The notes below the pieces were generated by a model that made no database searches, was not told where the DNA came from, and saw only the letters and a program-made list of their open reading frames with translations. Shown one piece after another: positions 17,535 through 25,136 of a DNA stretch of 64,000 nt. This DNA comes from Streptomyces antimicrobicus (GTDB taxonomy: Bacteria > Actinomycetota > Actinomycetes > Streptomycetales > Streptomycetaceae). Position numbers and translations under genes: made by a program. The stretch is taken from positions 1-64,000 of the forward strand of contig NZ_JAJAUY010000009.1 in assembly GCF_020532625.1 (NCBI RefSeq), in the 5' to 3' direction. Numbering within the stretch: position 1 is the stretch's first letter; each line of letters begins with the position of its first letter.

Positions 17535-18676
17535 TTGCCGAGCCCCAGCATCGAGGCGATGCGGTTGTACTGGATCTCGTTCGTGCCGGAGTAGATGGTG
17601 CCGCCGACGGCGTTGCGCACGTCCTGCTCCAGTCCGAACTCGGCCATGTAGCCGTGCCCGCCGAAGATCTGTACGGCGGTCAGGCTCGTGGCCAGGTTGC
17701 TCTCGCTCGTGACGAGCTTGGAGATGGCGAGGTCGACGGTGACGTTCTCGCCGGCCTCCAGCTTCTCGCCCGTGTCGTAGAGCCACTTGCGGGAGGTCTC
17801 CAGCTGGATCTTCGTGTCCACGATCTTGTTGGCGATCGTCTGGTACGAACCGATCGCCTTCCCGAAGGACTTGCGGGTCCTCGCGTAGTCGACACAACGG
17901 TCCAGCCGGTGCTGCATCTCCCCCACGTTGACGATGAAGGAGAAGAGGATCTCCCGCTTCATCACGTGGTCCAGCACCATGAACCCGCCCCCGACCCGCC
18001 CGAGCACCGCAGACTTCGGCACCCGTACGTCGTCGAGGAAGAGCTCGCTCAGCGGCGAGGTCCGCAGGCCCATCTTCTTGATGGGCTTGCCGCGGGTCAG
18101 CCCCGGGGTCGTGCCGTCCACCAGGAACGCCGTCGTCCCCAGCGGTCCGCCGTCCGGGTGGGTGCGGGCGTAGACGACGATCACGTCCGCGACCGGCCCG
18201 TTGCTGACGAAGACCTTGCTGCCGTTGATGACGAAGTCGTCGCCGTCCCGGACCGCCCGGGTCGCCATCGCCATCGCGTCCGAACCGCCCTCGGCCTCGG
18301 TGATCGCGTGCGCCCCGATCGCCTCGCCCGAGCAGATCAGCGGGAGCCAGCGCTCCTTCTGCTCCGCGGTGCCGAACTGCTGGAGCGGGATGCCGGTCGA
18401 GCACATGGACGTGGTGATCGAGAAGCTCAGTCCCGCGTCCCGGTTGTACTCGCCGAGTCCTTCCAGCACGTACATCGTGGTGAGCAGCGACTGCCCGAGT
18501 CCTCCGTACGCCTCGTCGAAGGGCAGTGCCAGGATTCCGGTCTTCTGGACGAGCCTCCACTTGTCCTCCGAGAAGGCGGAGCGCTCGTCGAGTTCGAGGT
18601 GGTCTGCGCTGAGTGCGTCTCCCCACCGCTCCAGGCCCTCGCGCAGCTCTGCCTGGTCGGTGTTCCAACGGATCAC
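17531..18676 (-). CDS. Acyl-CoA dehydrogenase family, probable prolyl-S-PCP dehydrogenase
   Basis: A 381-residue FAD enzyme of standard length. Features: GEAIGAHAITEAEGGSDA (FAD/substrate loop), RTRKSFGKAIGSYQ, and a C-terminal GGTIYSGTNEIQYN. The segments FSFIVNVGEMQ and KWLYDTGEKLEAGENVTVDL resemble my recollection of prolyl-PCP dehydrogenases (RedW/PltE/CloN3), which oxidise prolyl-S-PCP to pyrrolyl-2-carbonyl-S-PCP. The stand-alone adenylation enzyme and RedO-like PCP in the same operon complete that three-protein system. Start GTG 18676 is downstream of AAAGGGG; the frame stays open 140 codons further upstream but overlaps the EctC-like gene. If the substrate is not proline, an alpha,beta-desaturation of another carrier-bound acyl group is the alternative. 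Confidence 0.85.
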   Translation of the reverse strand: MIRWNTDQAELREGLERWGDALSADHLELDERSAFSEDKWRLVQKTGILALPFDEAYGGLGQSLLTTMYVLEGLGEYNRDAGLSFSITTSMCSTGIPLQQFGTAEQKERWLPLICSGEAIGAHAITEAEGGSDAMAMATRAVRDGDDFVINGSKVFVSNGPVADVIVVYARTHPDGGPLGTTAFLVDGTTPGLTRGKPIKKMGLRTSPLSELFLDDVRVPKSAVLGRVGGGFMVLDHVMKREILFSFIVNVGEMQHRLDRCVDYARTRKSFGKAIGSYQTIANKIVDTKIQLETSRKWLYDTGEKLEAGENVTVDLAISKLVTSESNLATSLTAVQIFGGHGYMAEFGLEQDVRNAVGGTIYSGTNEIQYNRIASMLGLGK

Positions 18677-18762
18677 GGTGGACCCCTTTGAGTCGGTGAT
18701 CGGATCAATGCGTGGGTGCCGTTCGCCGTACGGCCGGTGCGCCGGGGTGCGCGCTACGCCGG

Positions 18763-19137
18763 TCAGTACGCCGACGAGCGGGCGGCGTCGAGGTTGTGGA
18801 CCTCGTCCCCGCGCAGGGCCGGCGAGAAGACGCAGACCAGGCGGAGGTCCTCGTGCGGGCTGGCGACGAGGAAGTGGGCGTCGTGCTGGTCGAGCGCGTA
18901 CAGGCGGCCCGGGACGATCTCGTGCGAGGTGCCGTCGAGCTCGATGACCTCGCCGGAGCCGGCGATGCAGTAGCAGGCCTCGAGGTGGTTGACGTACTCC
19001 AGCCGGGACTTGGTGCCGGCCGCGACGATGGTGTCGGTGAGGGTGTAGCCGAGGCCGTCCTCGGCCAGCAGGAAGCGGCGGCTGACGCCGTTGCCCCACT
19101 CGACGGTCTTCACGGACTCGATGTCACGAACGATCAT
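18763..19137 (-). CDS. ectC-like: Stand-alone ectoine-synthase-like cupin (EctC homologue)
   Basis: A 124-residue cupin matching ectoine synthase along its whole length (usual 125-135). EctC closes N-gamma-acetyl-diaminobutyrate to ectoine by losing water. The metal-binding residues expected from EctC structures are visible: Glu in VNHLEACYC, Tyr in LYALDQHD, His in HDAHFLV; the C-terminal DEVHNLD also fits the family. No ectA, ectB or ectD is nearby; instead it lies between TrpA-like and dehydrogenase genes in one operon, with gaps of 83 and 86 bp. I infer a recruited cyclodehydratase that makes a cyclic imine or amidine from an amino-ketone or amino-amide intermediate, for example after the AOS step. 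Confidence 0.87.
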   Translation of the reverse strand: MIVRDIESVKTVEWGNGVSRRFLLAEDGLGYTLTDTIVAAGTKSRLEYVNHLEACYCIAGSGEVIELDGTSHEIVPGRLYALDQHDAHFLVASPHEDLRLVCVFSPALRGDEVHNLDAARSSAY

Positions 19138-19220
19138 GGCGGTCTCCCGGTGTGAGGTGTGATGAGGGGTGGGTGCGCTTGCTCTCCCGGCCGGCCGGTC
19201 GGTCGACGGGTCCGGCCGGG

Positions 19221-20051
19221 TCAGGGCTGTTCGGGACGTACCGATCGGACGAACGCGCGGAAGGCCTCGGTCACGTCGCGCCCCGCTTCCTGGGCCGCCT
19301 CGACGGCGGCGACGGCGGCGGAGCCGATGATCGCGGCGTCGGCGCCGCTGGCGCCGACGGCCTCCACGTGCTGCCGTGTGCTGACCCCGAAGCCGACGGC
19401 GATCGGGGCGGTCGTGTGCGCCCGGAGCTCGGTGACCGTCCGTGCCAGCGCGGCATGGCCGGCGGCCGGGGCGGTCCCGCTGCGTCCGTAGTGGGCGACG
19501 AGGTAGAGGTAGGCGGAGGCCCGTGCGGCGGCCTCGGCCCGGGTCGCGGGCGGGCTGTCGGAGTAGCAGGTGGTCACCACGGGAAGGCCGGCCTCCGCCG
19601 CCGATCCCAGGTGTTCCTCGCGCAGCCGCGGCGGCAGCGCGTGGACGAGGAGTCCGTCCGCCCCGGCCGCGGCGATGTCGCGGGTGGCGGCGGCCAGGTC
19701 CCGGTGCCCCAGGGAGTACCTCCAGTCGGCGAGCAGGGCGATCCGGGTGCGCTTGAGGTGCGGCCGTACGTCGGCCAGGAAGGCCAGTACGTCGTCCAGG
19801 TCGACCCCGCCCCGGTCCAGGGCCCGGCGGGCGGAGCGCCGTACGGTGGGGCCGTCGGTGACGGAGTCGGGGAACGGGACGGCCAGTTCGAGGCAGTCCA
19901 CGCCCTCCTCGTCCAGCATCGCCACCAGCTCCCGCAGCACGGGCAGCGGCGGGTCCCCGGCATTGAGGAACAGGGCCAGCCCGGGGGCGCCGCCGGGGCG
20001 GCGGGCGGGGAAGAAGGGCGCGGGCGCCACCGCCCCGACCGGGCTAGACAC
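19221..20051 (-). CDS. trpA-like: Tryptophan synthase alpha homologue (TrpA-like)
   Basis: A 276-residue TIM barrel of TrpA length. TrpA splits indole-3-glycerol phosphate by retro-aldol cleavage to indole and glyceraldehyde 3-phosphate. Both catalytic acids fit: Glu in CLELAVPFPDS and Asp in VTDGP. The phosphate strand reads GFGVSTRQHVEA and then IIGSAAV, as in the family. Loop 6, normally LSRSGVTG, is VAHYGRSGTAPA, so closure of the active site and contact with TrpB may differ. No trpB is in the window. Start is GTG 20051, overlapping the TrpD-like stop (GTGTCTAG); a longer open frame runs into TrpD-like and is rejected. A TrpB-independent lyase, as in plant BX1, would release the free heterocycle. 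Confidence 0.88.
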   Translation of the reverse strand: MSSPVGAVAPAPFFPARRPGGAPGLALFLNAGDPPLPVLRELVAMLDEEGVDCLELAVPFPDSVTDGPTVRRSARRALDRGGVDLDDVLAFLADVRPHLKRTRIALLADWRYSLGHRDLAAATRDIAAAGADGLLVHALPPRLREEHLGSAAEAGLPVVTTCYSDSPPATRAEAAARASAYLYLVAHYGRSGTAPAAGHAALARTVTELRAHTTAPIAVGFGVSTRQHVEAVGASGADAAIIGSAAVAAVEAAQEAGRDVTEAFRAFVRSVRPEQP

Positions 20052-21105
20052 GGGCCACCTCCAGGTCCCGGGCCCCGGCCCGGTCCCCGGCCCTGGTGGC
20101 GGCCGCCAGGCGGTCCGCCAGGGCCAGGGCGGCGCCGGAGCGGACGGCCTCCTCGGCCTCGGCGACCGCCGAGAGCCAGTCCCGGCGGGTGCCGGCCGCC
20201 ACCGCCAGGGCGGCGGCGCCCAGGCACACCGTGCGGGTGGCCACGGCGCCGGCCGCACCGGCCAGCACCGAGCGGAATTGGTCCACCGCCGCGCCCGGAT
20301 CGGCGGCCGGCCGCAGGTCCGCGAAGGACCCGTCGCCGGGGGTCAGCTCCCCGGGCCGGACGATCCGGGTCAGGCCCCGCTCCCCGTGGACGGTGTTGAC
20401 GGCGAACGGCAGCAGCTCGTCCGCTCCGGTGTCGTTGGAGACGAGCCAGATCCGCCGCCCCTCGGTGGAACCGGCCAGCTCCCGCAGGGTCTCCAGCGGC
20501 GCCGCCGCGGACACCCCGGTGACCTGCGCGGTCACCGGCAGGTCGGCCAGGAACGGCCCGAGGGCGTTGAGGAAGCGGCCGAAGGGCTTGAGCCCGGTCG
20601 GGGCCACCGTCCGCGCCAGCCGGGTCAGCTGCACCGGGTAGACGAACGGCCCGGCGAAGGCGATCCCGTGGGCGTCGAGGGTGTCCTCGGTCTGGGCGTA
20701 GGACGAGGTGAGCCGGACGCCGAGCCGCTCCAGCAGGTCCACCGAGCCCAGGGAGCTGGTGTAGGCGCGGGAGCCGGTCTTGACCACCTTGACCCCGGTG
20801 GCCGCGGCGACGAACGCCGAGGCGGTGGAGATGTTGAAGGTCCGGGGTCCGCCGCCGGTGCCGACGACGTTCACGGTGCCCTGCCAGCCGGCGCCCGCCG
20901 GGTGCGGCGTACGGCGCTCGGCGAGCGAGTCCAGCAGGTGGCGCAGGGTGTGGTGGTCGGGGAGCCGGCTGGTCAGGGAGGCCAGCAGGGCGAGCACCTC
21001 GGCCTTGTCGAGCCGGTTGTCGCCGAGCTGGTCCCACCAGGACCGCCAGGTCCCGCGCCCGACCGGGGCCTGCTGCTGGAGCAGACCGGTGAGTGCGTCA
21101 TGCAC
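20044..21105 (-). CDS. trpD-like: Anthranilate phosphoribosyltransferase homologue (TrpD-like) with altered acceptor site
   Basis: A 353-residue protein of the TrpD family, which joins the amine of anthranilate to PRPP. PRPP-binding GTGGGPRTFNIST and the metal-binding Asp-Glu pair in TGADELLPF are kept, so phosphoribosyl transfer is likely. The acceptor pocket is changed: the usual KHGNR reads KTGSR, the HPAM-type His position reads YPVQ, and the Arg that holds the anthranilate carboxylate before the FNxLGP helix is not evident (APTGLKPFGRFLNALGP). This argues for a different amine acceptor. It is 57 bp after the PCP gene and overlaps TrpA-like by eight bases. With TrpF-, TrpC- and TrpA-like it forms a complete set for adding a pyrrole ring to an amino-carboxylate. 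Confidence 0.86.
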   Translation of the reverse strand: MHDALTGLLQQQAPVGRGTWRSWWDQLGDNRLDKAEVLALLASLTSRLPDHHTLRHLLDSLAERRTPHPAGAGWQGTVNVVGTGGGPRTFNISTASAFVAAATGVKVVKTGSRAYTSSLGSVDLLERLGVRLTSSYAQTEDTLDAHGIAFAGPFVYPVQLTRLARTVAPTGLKPFGRFLNALGPFLADLPVTAQVTGVSAAAPLETLRELAGSTEGRRIWLVSNDTGADELLPFAVNTVHGERGLTRIVRPGELTPGDGSFADLRPAADPGAAVDQFRSVLAGAAGAVATRTVCLGAAALAVAAGTRRDWLSAVAEAEEAVRSGAALALADRLAAATRAGDRAGARDLEVARV

Positions 21106-21162
21106 GGTCGTTCTCCGTCTCTTCCTCGTTGCGGTCCGGTGCGGCGGTGCGGCGGCGGGCGG

Positions 21163-21417
21163 TTACGCCGCCGCCGGCCGCGCCCCGGCGATGAAGGCGT
21201 CGATGGCCTCGACGCTGCGGAAGTTGTTCGGGTCGAGGTCGGCGTCGCCGACGGCGACCTCGAAGCGGTCCTCGACCCAGGCGATGAGCTTGAGCACGCC
21301 GAGGGAGTCGATGACGCCGTCGTTGAGCAGGTCGTGGTCGGCGGCGAGCTCGGCGGGCGCGGTGCCGGGCAGGAACTCGGCGATGACGAAGGTCTTGATG
21401 GTGTCGACGTGGCTCAT
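21163..21417 (-). CDS. Peptidyl carrier protein (RedO/PltL type)
   Basis: An 84-residue carrier protein. The attachment serine is in LLNDGVIDSLGVLKLIAWVE near residue 38; the GVIDSLGxLxLxAxxE pattern is that of stand-alone PCPs that carry proline for oxidation to pyrrole, such as RedO and PltL. It starts in an ATGA overlap with the adenylation gene, so enzyme and carrier are made together. The expected cargo is prolyl and then pyrrolyl-2-carbonyl thioester, handed to the ketosynthase two genes upstream. Serine and flanking residues are intact, in contrast to the carrier at 8.3 kb. Confidence 0.9.
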   Translation of the reverse strand: MSHVDTIKTFVIAEFLPGTAPAELAADHDLLNDGVIDSLGVLKLIAWVEDRFEVAVGDADLDPNNFRSVEAIDAFIAGARPAAA

Positions 21418-22994
21418 GACGGGCTTCCTTCGGTGACGGGCGCGGGCGTGGGCGCAGGGGCGGGAGCGAGCGGTTCGAGGCGGTCGAGCGCCTTGCGGTC
21501 GACCTTTCCGGTGGCCGTCTTCGGCAGCGGCGCCTCGGTGAGCGTGAGCTGGGTGGGCACGGCGGCCCGGGGCAGGTGGCGGGCGCAGTGCCCGCGCAGG
21601 GCCAGGACGGTGAGGTCCGAGCCGGGGACCCGGCGGACGCCGGCGACGAGCTTCTTGCCGGCGATCGGGTCGGGCACGGCGGCGACGCCGGCCTCCAGCA
21701 CGTCGGGGTGGTCCTGCAGGACCCGTTCGATCTCGGCGGTGTTGACCGCCACCCCGCGCACCTTGACCTGGAAGTCGGTGCGACCGGTCAGGTGCAGGGT
21801 GCCGGCGCCGTCGCGCCGGACCAGGTCGCCGGTGCGGAACCAGCGGCGGTCGTCCAGCCCGAGCGGGTGCCCGGTGAACTTCTCGGCGTGCCGGGTGCGG
21901 TCGAGGTAGCCGCGGCTCTGGAACGGGGTGGAGACGAAGAGTTCGCCGCTGCCGGGTCCCTCGACGAGCGTGCCCGTGTCGGGATCGAGCAGCAGGGCCT
22001 CGACGCCGGGCAGCGGGCGCCCGATGGGCACGGGCGGGAAGCTGGTCGCGGACGTGTCGACCTCGTGGACGAAGCTGTCGTTGGTCTCGGTGCAGCCGTA
22101 GATGTTGTGGATGCGGGCCTTGGGGAAGAGCGTGGGCAGGACGGCGAACGTACGGTCGGGGACGGCGTCCCCGGTGAACATCACGTGCTCGACCCCGGGG
22201 AAGGTGGCGCCGGTCTTGGTGGCGGCGTCCTGGAGCAGTCCGAAGGCCATGGGCACGGCCTGGACGACGTGGACGTCGTGCCGGGTGACCAGGTCCACCA
22301 GGTGCCGGCCGTGGGCGGCCAGCGCCGGGTCGACCAGGACGACCCGGCCGCCGCGGGCCAGCGTGGTCCACACGTCGAGCAGGCAGAGGTCGAAGTTGAG
22401 CGGCGCGTAGTTGAGGACGGTCCGGTCCGGTCCGATCTCGAACGCCGGCCCGGCCCATTCGGTGAACCGGTCCACGGCGTCCCGGCCGAGCGGGACGATC
22501 TTCGGCAGGCTGGTCGATCCGGAGGTGGTGAGCAGGAACGCCACCTCGGCGGCCTCGTCCTCGGGCAGCGGCTGCGCCGCCACCTCGGGATTGGGCCCGA
22601 CCCGGCCGGGCGCGCCGCCGGGGGCGAGCACGTACCGGCATCCGGCCTGTGCGAAGAGGTCCGCGAGCAGGGTGTCGGCCAGTGCCGGCGAGGGCAGCAT
22701 CACCGGCCTGCGGGCCAGCAGGCAGGCCAGGACCAGCGCCACCGCGTCGGGCGACTTGTCGGCGAGGACGCCCACGGGTTCCCCGGGCGCCAGCTCCAGC
22801 CGGGCCAGCCGGTCGCGTTCCTCGCCGGCCAGCTCGTACAGCTCCCGGTAGGTGGTCTCCTCCCCGTTGAAGAGCAGGGCCACCGCGTGCGGCCGGTCAC
22901 GCACCTGGGTGAGGAAGCCGGCCACCAGCCCGAGCCCGGCCCCCGGCAGGGCGGTCCCCGAGGTCGGCGCGGTCCCCGCGGTCCCGGAGGTCAT
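21414..22994 (-). CDS. Stand-alone adenylation enzyme, probable prolyl-AMP ligase
   Basis: A 526-residue AMP-forming enzyme. Core motifs: LLTTSGSTSLPKIV (A3), NFDLCLLDVW (A4 region), NIYGCTETNDSF (A5), WFRTGDLVRRDG (A7), VKVRGVAVNTAEIE (A8) and the catalytic Lys in PKTATGKVDRKAL (A10). By hand alignment to GrsA the pocket starts Asp-Leu-Leu, as in stand-alone prolyl-AMP ligases (RedM, PltF, CloN4), but the remaining pocket positions read roughly Gln-Met-Thr-Ile-Asp-Ser, which I cannot assign. The PCP and the dehydrogenase in the same operon favour proline. Start is ATG 22994 in a TGATG overlap with the MaoC-like gene (GTG 22997 also possible). Confidence 0.86.
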   Translation of the reverse strand: MTSGTAGTAPTSGTALPGAGLGLVAGFLTQVRDRPHAVALLFNGEETTYRELYELAGEERDRLARLELAPGEPVGVLADKSPDAVALVLACLLARRPVMLPSPALADTLLADLFAQAGCRYVLAPGGAPGRVGPNPEVAAQPLPEDEAAEVAFLLTTSGSTSLPKIVPLGRDAVDRFTEWAGPAFEIGPDRTVLNYAPLNFDLCLLDVWTTLARGGRVVLVDPALAAHGRHLVDLVTRHDVHVVQAVPMAFGLLQDAATKTGATFPGVEHVMFTGDAVPDRTFAVLPTLFPKARIHNIYGCTETNDSFVHEVDTSATSFPPVPIGRPLPGVEALLLDPDTGTLVEGPGSGELFVSTPFQSRGYLDRTRHAEKFTGHPLGLDDRRWFRTGDLVRRDGAGTLHLTGRTDFQVKVRGVAVNTAEIERVLQDHPDVLEAGVAAVPDPIAGKKLVAGVRRVPGSDLTVLALRGHCARHLPRAAVPTQLTLTEAPLPKTATGKVDRKALDRLEPLAPAPAPTPAPVTEGSPS

Positions 22995-23836
22995 CACGCA
23001 CCCCCGGCGGGGGCGGCGAGCTCGATCCAGCCGGACTTCACCGCGGCGCCCCGGGGCGTCTTGCAGGTGAAGCGGACCACGCGGGCGTCGGCGTCGGGCT
23101 GGAGGCCGATCTCCAGCGGGACGTCCGGCGGCACGGGCGCGGAGAACCGGCAGCCGAGCCCGCGGACCCGGGCGGAGTCGCCGTCGGCGAACCGGTCCAC
23201 GGCCTCCTCGACGGCGAGGGCGACGACGCTCATGCCGTGCGCGATGACCGTCTCGAAGCCGGCCCCGCGGGCGGCCTCGGCGTCCAGGTGGATGGGGTTG
23301 AGGTCGCCGGAGGCGTGGGCGTACGTGCTGATCCAGTCGGTGGTCAGCTGGTGCACGGCCGTCTGCGGCGCGCCGGCACCGACCGGGGCGGGCGCGGCCG
23401 GGCCGCCGGCGATGTCGCCGAAGGGTTCCAGGCGCGTGGCGCCGACCAGCAGGGCGGAGATGACCAGCTCGGCGAACGGCTCCGGGCCGTCCTCACCGGT
23501 CAGCCCGACCCGCAGGGCGATCCGGGCGCCGCGCGGCTCCTTGCGGATGCCGAGGACGTCGAGCCGTACGGTGACCTCCTCGCCGGGGCGGACCGGCCGC
23601 TGGGTGCGGATGTCCTGGCCGAGGTGGACCACGGACACCGGGCCCGGTTCGGCCGCGGTCAGCTCGGCGACGGTCCGCTCGGCGACGGTGTGCGCGAGGA
23701 CGAAGGTGTGGACGGGTGAGGCCTGGCCGGGCCGCGCGGTGGGCAGGCCCCGGCGGGCGGCGCCCCGGTAGTCGGTGATCTCGGGCTCGGTCACGGTCAC
23801 CGTGCGGACCGGGGCGGGCAGCGTCGTCAGCGTCAT
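22994..23836 (-). CDS. MaoC-like hot-dog dehydratase/hydratase
   Basis: A 280-residue protein with two hot-dog halves. The C-terminal half has the hydratase-2 motif: YAHASGDLNPIHLDAEAARGAGF, then VIAHGMSVVAL, with the catalytic Asp/His pair. The N-terminal half, about residues 1-130, has the same fold pattern but no such motif. Such two-part proteins dehydrate (R)-3-hydroxyacyl chains on CoA or ACP, or hydrate enoyl groups. It overlaps the ketosynthase upstream and the adenylation gene downstream by ATGA and TGATG. Together with FabG at 28.4 kb it would allow ketoreduction and dehydration of a chain made by the region A ketosynthases. Confidence 0.88.
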   Translation of the reverse strand: MTLTTLPAPVRTVTVTEPEITDYRGAARRGLPTARPGQASPVHTFVLAHTVAERTVAELTAAEPGPVSVVHLGQDIRTQRPVRPGEEVTVRLDVLGIRKEPRGARIALRVGLTGEDGPEPFAELVISALLVGATRLEPFGDIAGGPAAPAPVGAGAPQTAVHQLTTDWISTYAHASGDLNPIHLDAEAARGAGFETVIAHGMSVVALAVEEAVDRFADGDSARVRGLGCRFSAPVPPDVPLEIGLQPDADARVVRFTCKTPRGAAVKSGWIELAAPAGGA

Positions 23837-25086
23837 ACCGGCGTCACCACCACGGAGGCGTTGTGGCCGCCGAACCCGAAGGAGTTCGTGAGGGCGGGTC
23901 CCGATCGCACGGCGCGCGGCGCGCCGTGGACGACGTCGATGTCCATTCCTGGCTCCAGCTGTTCGTGGTTGGCGGTGGGCGGCACCTCGCAGTGCCGCAT
24001 GGCCTGCACGGTGGCGACGAGTTCGACGGCGCCGGCGGCACCGATGAGGTGGCCGATGACGGACTTCGGCGCGGTGACCGGCGGCTGTGCGCTGCCGAAC
24101 ACCTTGGTGAGGGCGGCGGCCTCGGACCGGTCGTTGTAGGGGGTGGAGGTGCCGTGCGCGTTGACGTGCACGATGTCCTCGGGGGCGAGGCCGGCGTCGG
24201 CGATCGCGCCGGCCATGGCGGCGGCGGCGCCCGCGCCGTCGGGCAGCGGCATCGCCAGGTGGTGGGCGTCGGCGGTGGCGGCGTACCCGGCGACCAGTCC
24301 GTAGGGGCGGGCGCCACGGGCCCGGGCGTCGTCGAGGCGTTCCAGGACGACGAATCCGGCGCCCTCGCCCATCACGAACCCGTCGCGGTCCACGTCGAAG
24401 GGGCGCGAGGCGTGCTCGGGGTCGTCGTTGCGGAAGCTGACGGCGCTGAGGTTGCCGAAGCCGGCCAGGGTGACCGGGGTGAGGGTGTGCTCGCAGCCGC
24501 CGGCGATGACGAGGTCGGCGCGGCCGGTCTGGAGCAGCAGCAGGGCGTGCCCGATGGCGTCGGCGCCGGAGGCGCAGGTGTTGGCCAGGGTCAGGGCGGG
24601 TCCGGTCCAGCCCAGCCGCATGGCGATCTGGGCGGCGGCCGCGTTGGGCATGGTCATCAGCGGCATCAGCGGGTTGACCTTGGCGGGTCCGCCGGTGGTG
24701 AAGTGCGCCGACTCCAGGTCGCTGGTGGCCCGGCCGCCGACGGCATTGCCGACGACGATCGCGGTCCGCCCGGCCTCGGCCGCCGGGGAGCCGGCGTCCC
24801 GGTGGGCGGCGAGCGCGGCGGCGGTGCCGTAGTGGGCGAAGGGGTCCATCCGCCGGGCTTCCTTGGGCGGGACGAGACCGGCGACGGCCTCCAGGCCCCT
24901 GACCCGGCAGCCGATGCGTACGCGGTGCCGGCTGAGGTCGATGTGGGTGAGCTCGGCCGCGGTGGAACGGCCGGCGTGCAGCGTGCGCCACAGCTCGTCC
25001 GGGGTGCACCCGCCGGGGGTGACCACGCCCATGCCGGTGATGGCGACGGGCGGCCGCGCCGAACTGCCCCTGGACGCTCCAGGCAT
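23833..25086 (-). CDS. Beta-ketoacyl-ACP synthase (FabF/KAS II type)
   Basis: A 417-residue ketosynthase with all three catalytic residues: Cys in LTLANTCASGADA, His in VNAHGTSTPYND and His in KSVIGHLIGAAGA. It is therefore a condensing enzyme, not a chain-length-factor paralogue, and no CLF sits beside it. In context it probably condenses the pyrrolyl-S-PCP with malonyl-ACP, like RedX/PigJ in prodiginine biosynthesis, to give the substrate of the adjacent AOS. It begins 50 bp after the AOS gene and overlaps the MaoC-like gene by ATGA. Extension of the acyl group primed by the KASIII at 29-30 kb is the alternative. Confidence 0.9.
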   Translation of the reverse strand: MPGASRGSSARPPVAITGMGVVTPGGCTPDELWRTLHAGRSTAAELTHIDLSRHRVRIGCRVRGLEAVAGLVPPKEARRMDPFAHYGTAAALAAHRDAGSPAAEAGRTAIVVGNAVGGRATSDLESAHFTTGGPAKVNPLMPLMTMPNAAAAQIAMRLGWTGPALTLANTCASGADAIGHALLLLQTGRADLVIAGGCEHTLTPVTLAGFGNLSAVSFRNDDPEHASRPFDVDRDGFVMGEGAGFVVLERLDDARARGARPYGLVAGYAATADAHHLAMPLPDGAGAAAAMAGAIADAGLAPEDIVHVNAHGTSTPYNDRSEAAALTKVFGSAQPPVTAPKSVIGHLIGAAGAVELVATVQAMRHCEVPPTANHEQLEPGMDIDVVHGAPRAVRSGPALTNSFGFGGHNASVVVTPV

Positions 25087-25136
25087 GTCTGCTCCTCGGG
25101 TGGTGGATCGGGTGGTCCAGCGGTCCGTCGGCGGGG

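Noticed and set aside
20044-21105. Loss of the metal-binding Asp-Glu pair in TrpD (GLTRIV)
   Set aside because: A second alignment shows the pair in TGADELLPF, about 15 residues earlier, so metal binding is kept.
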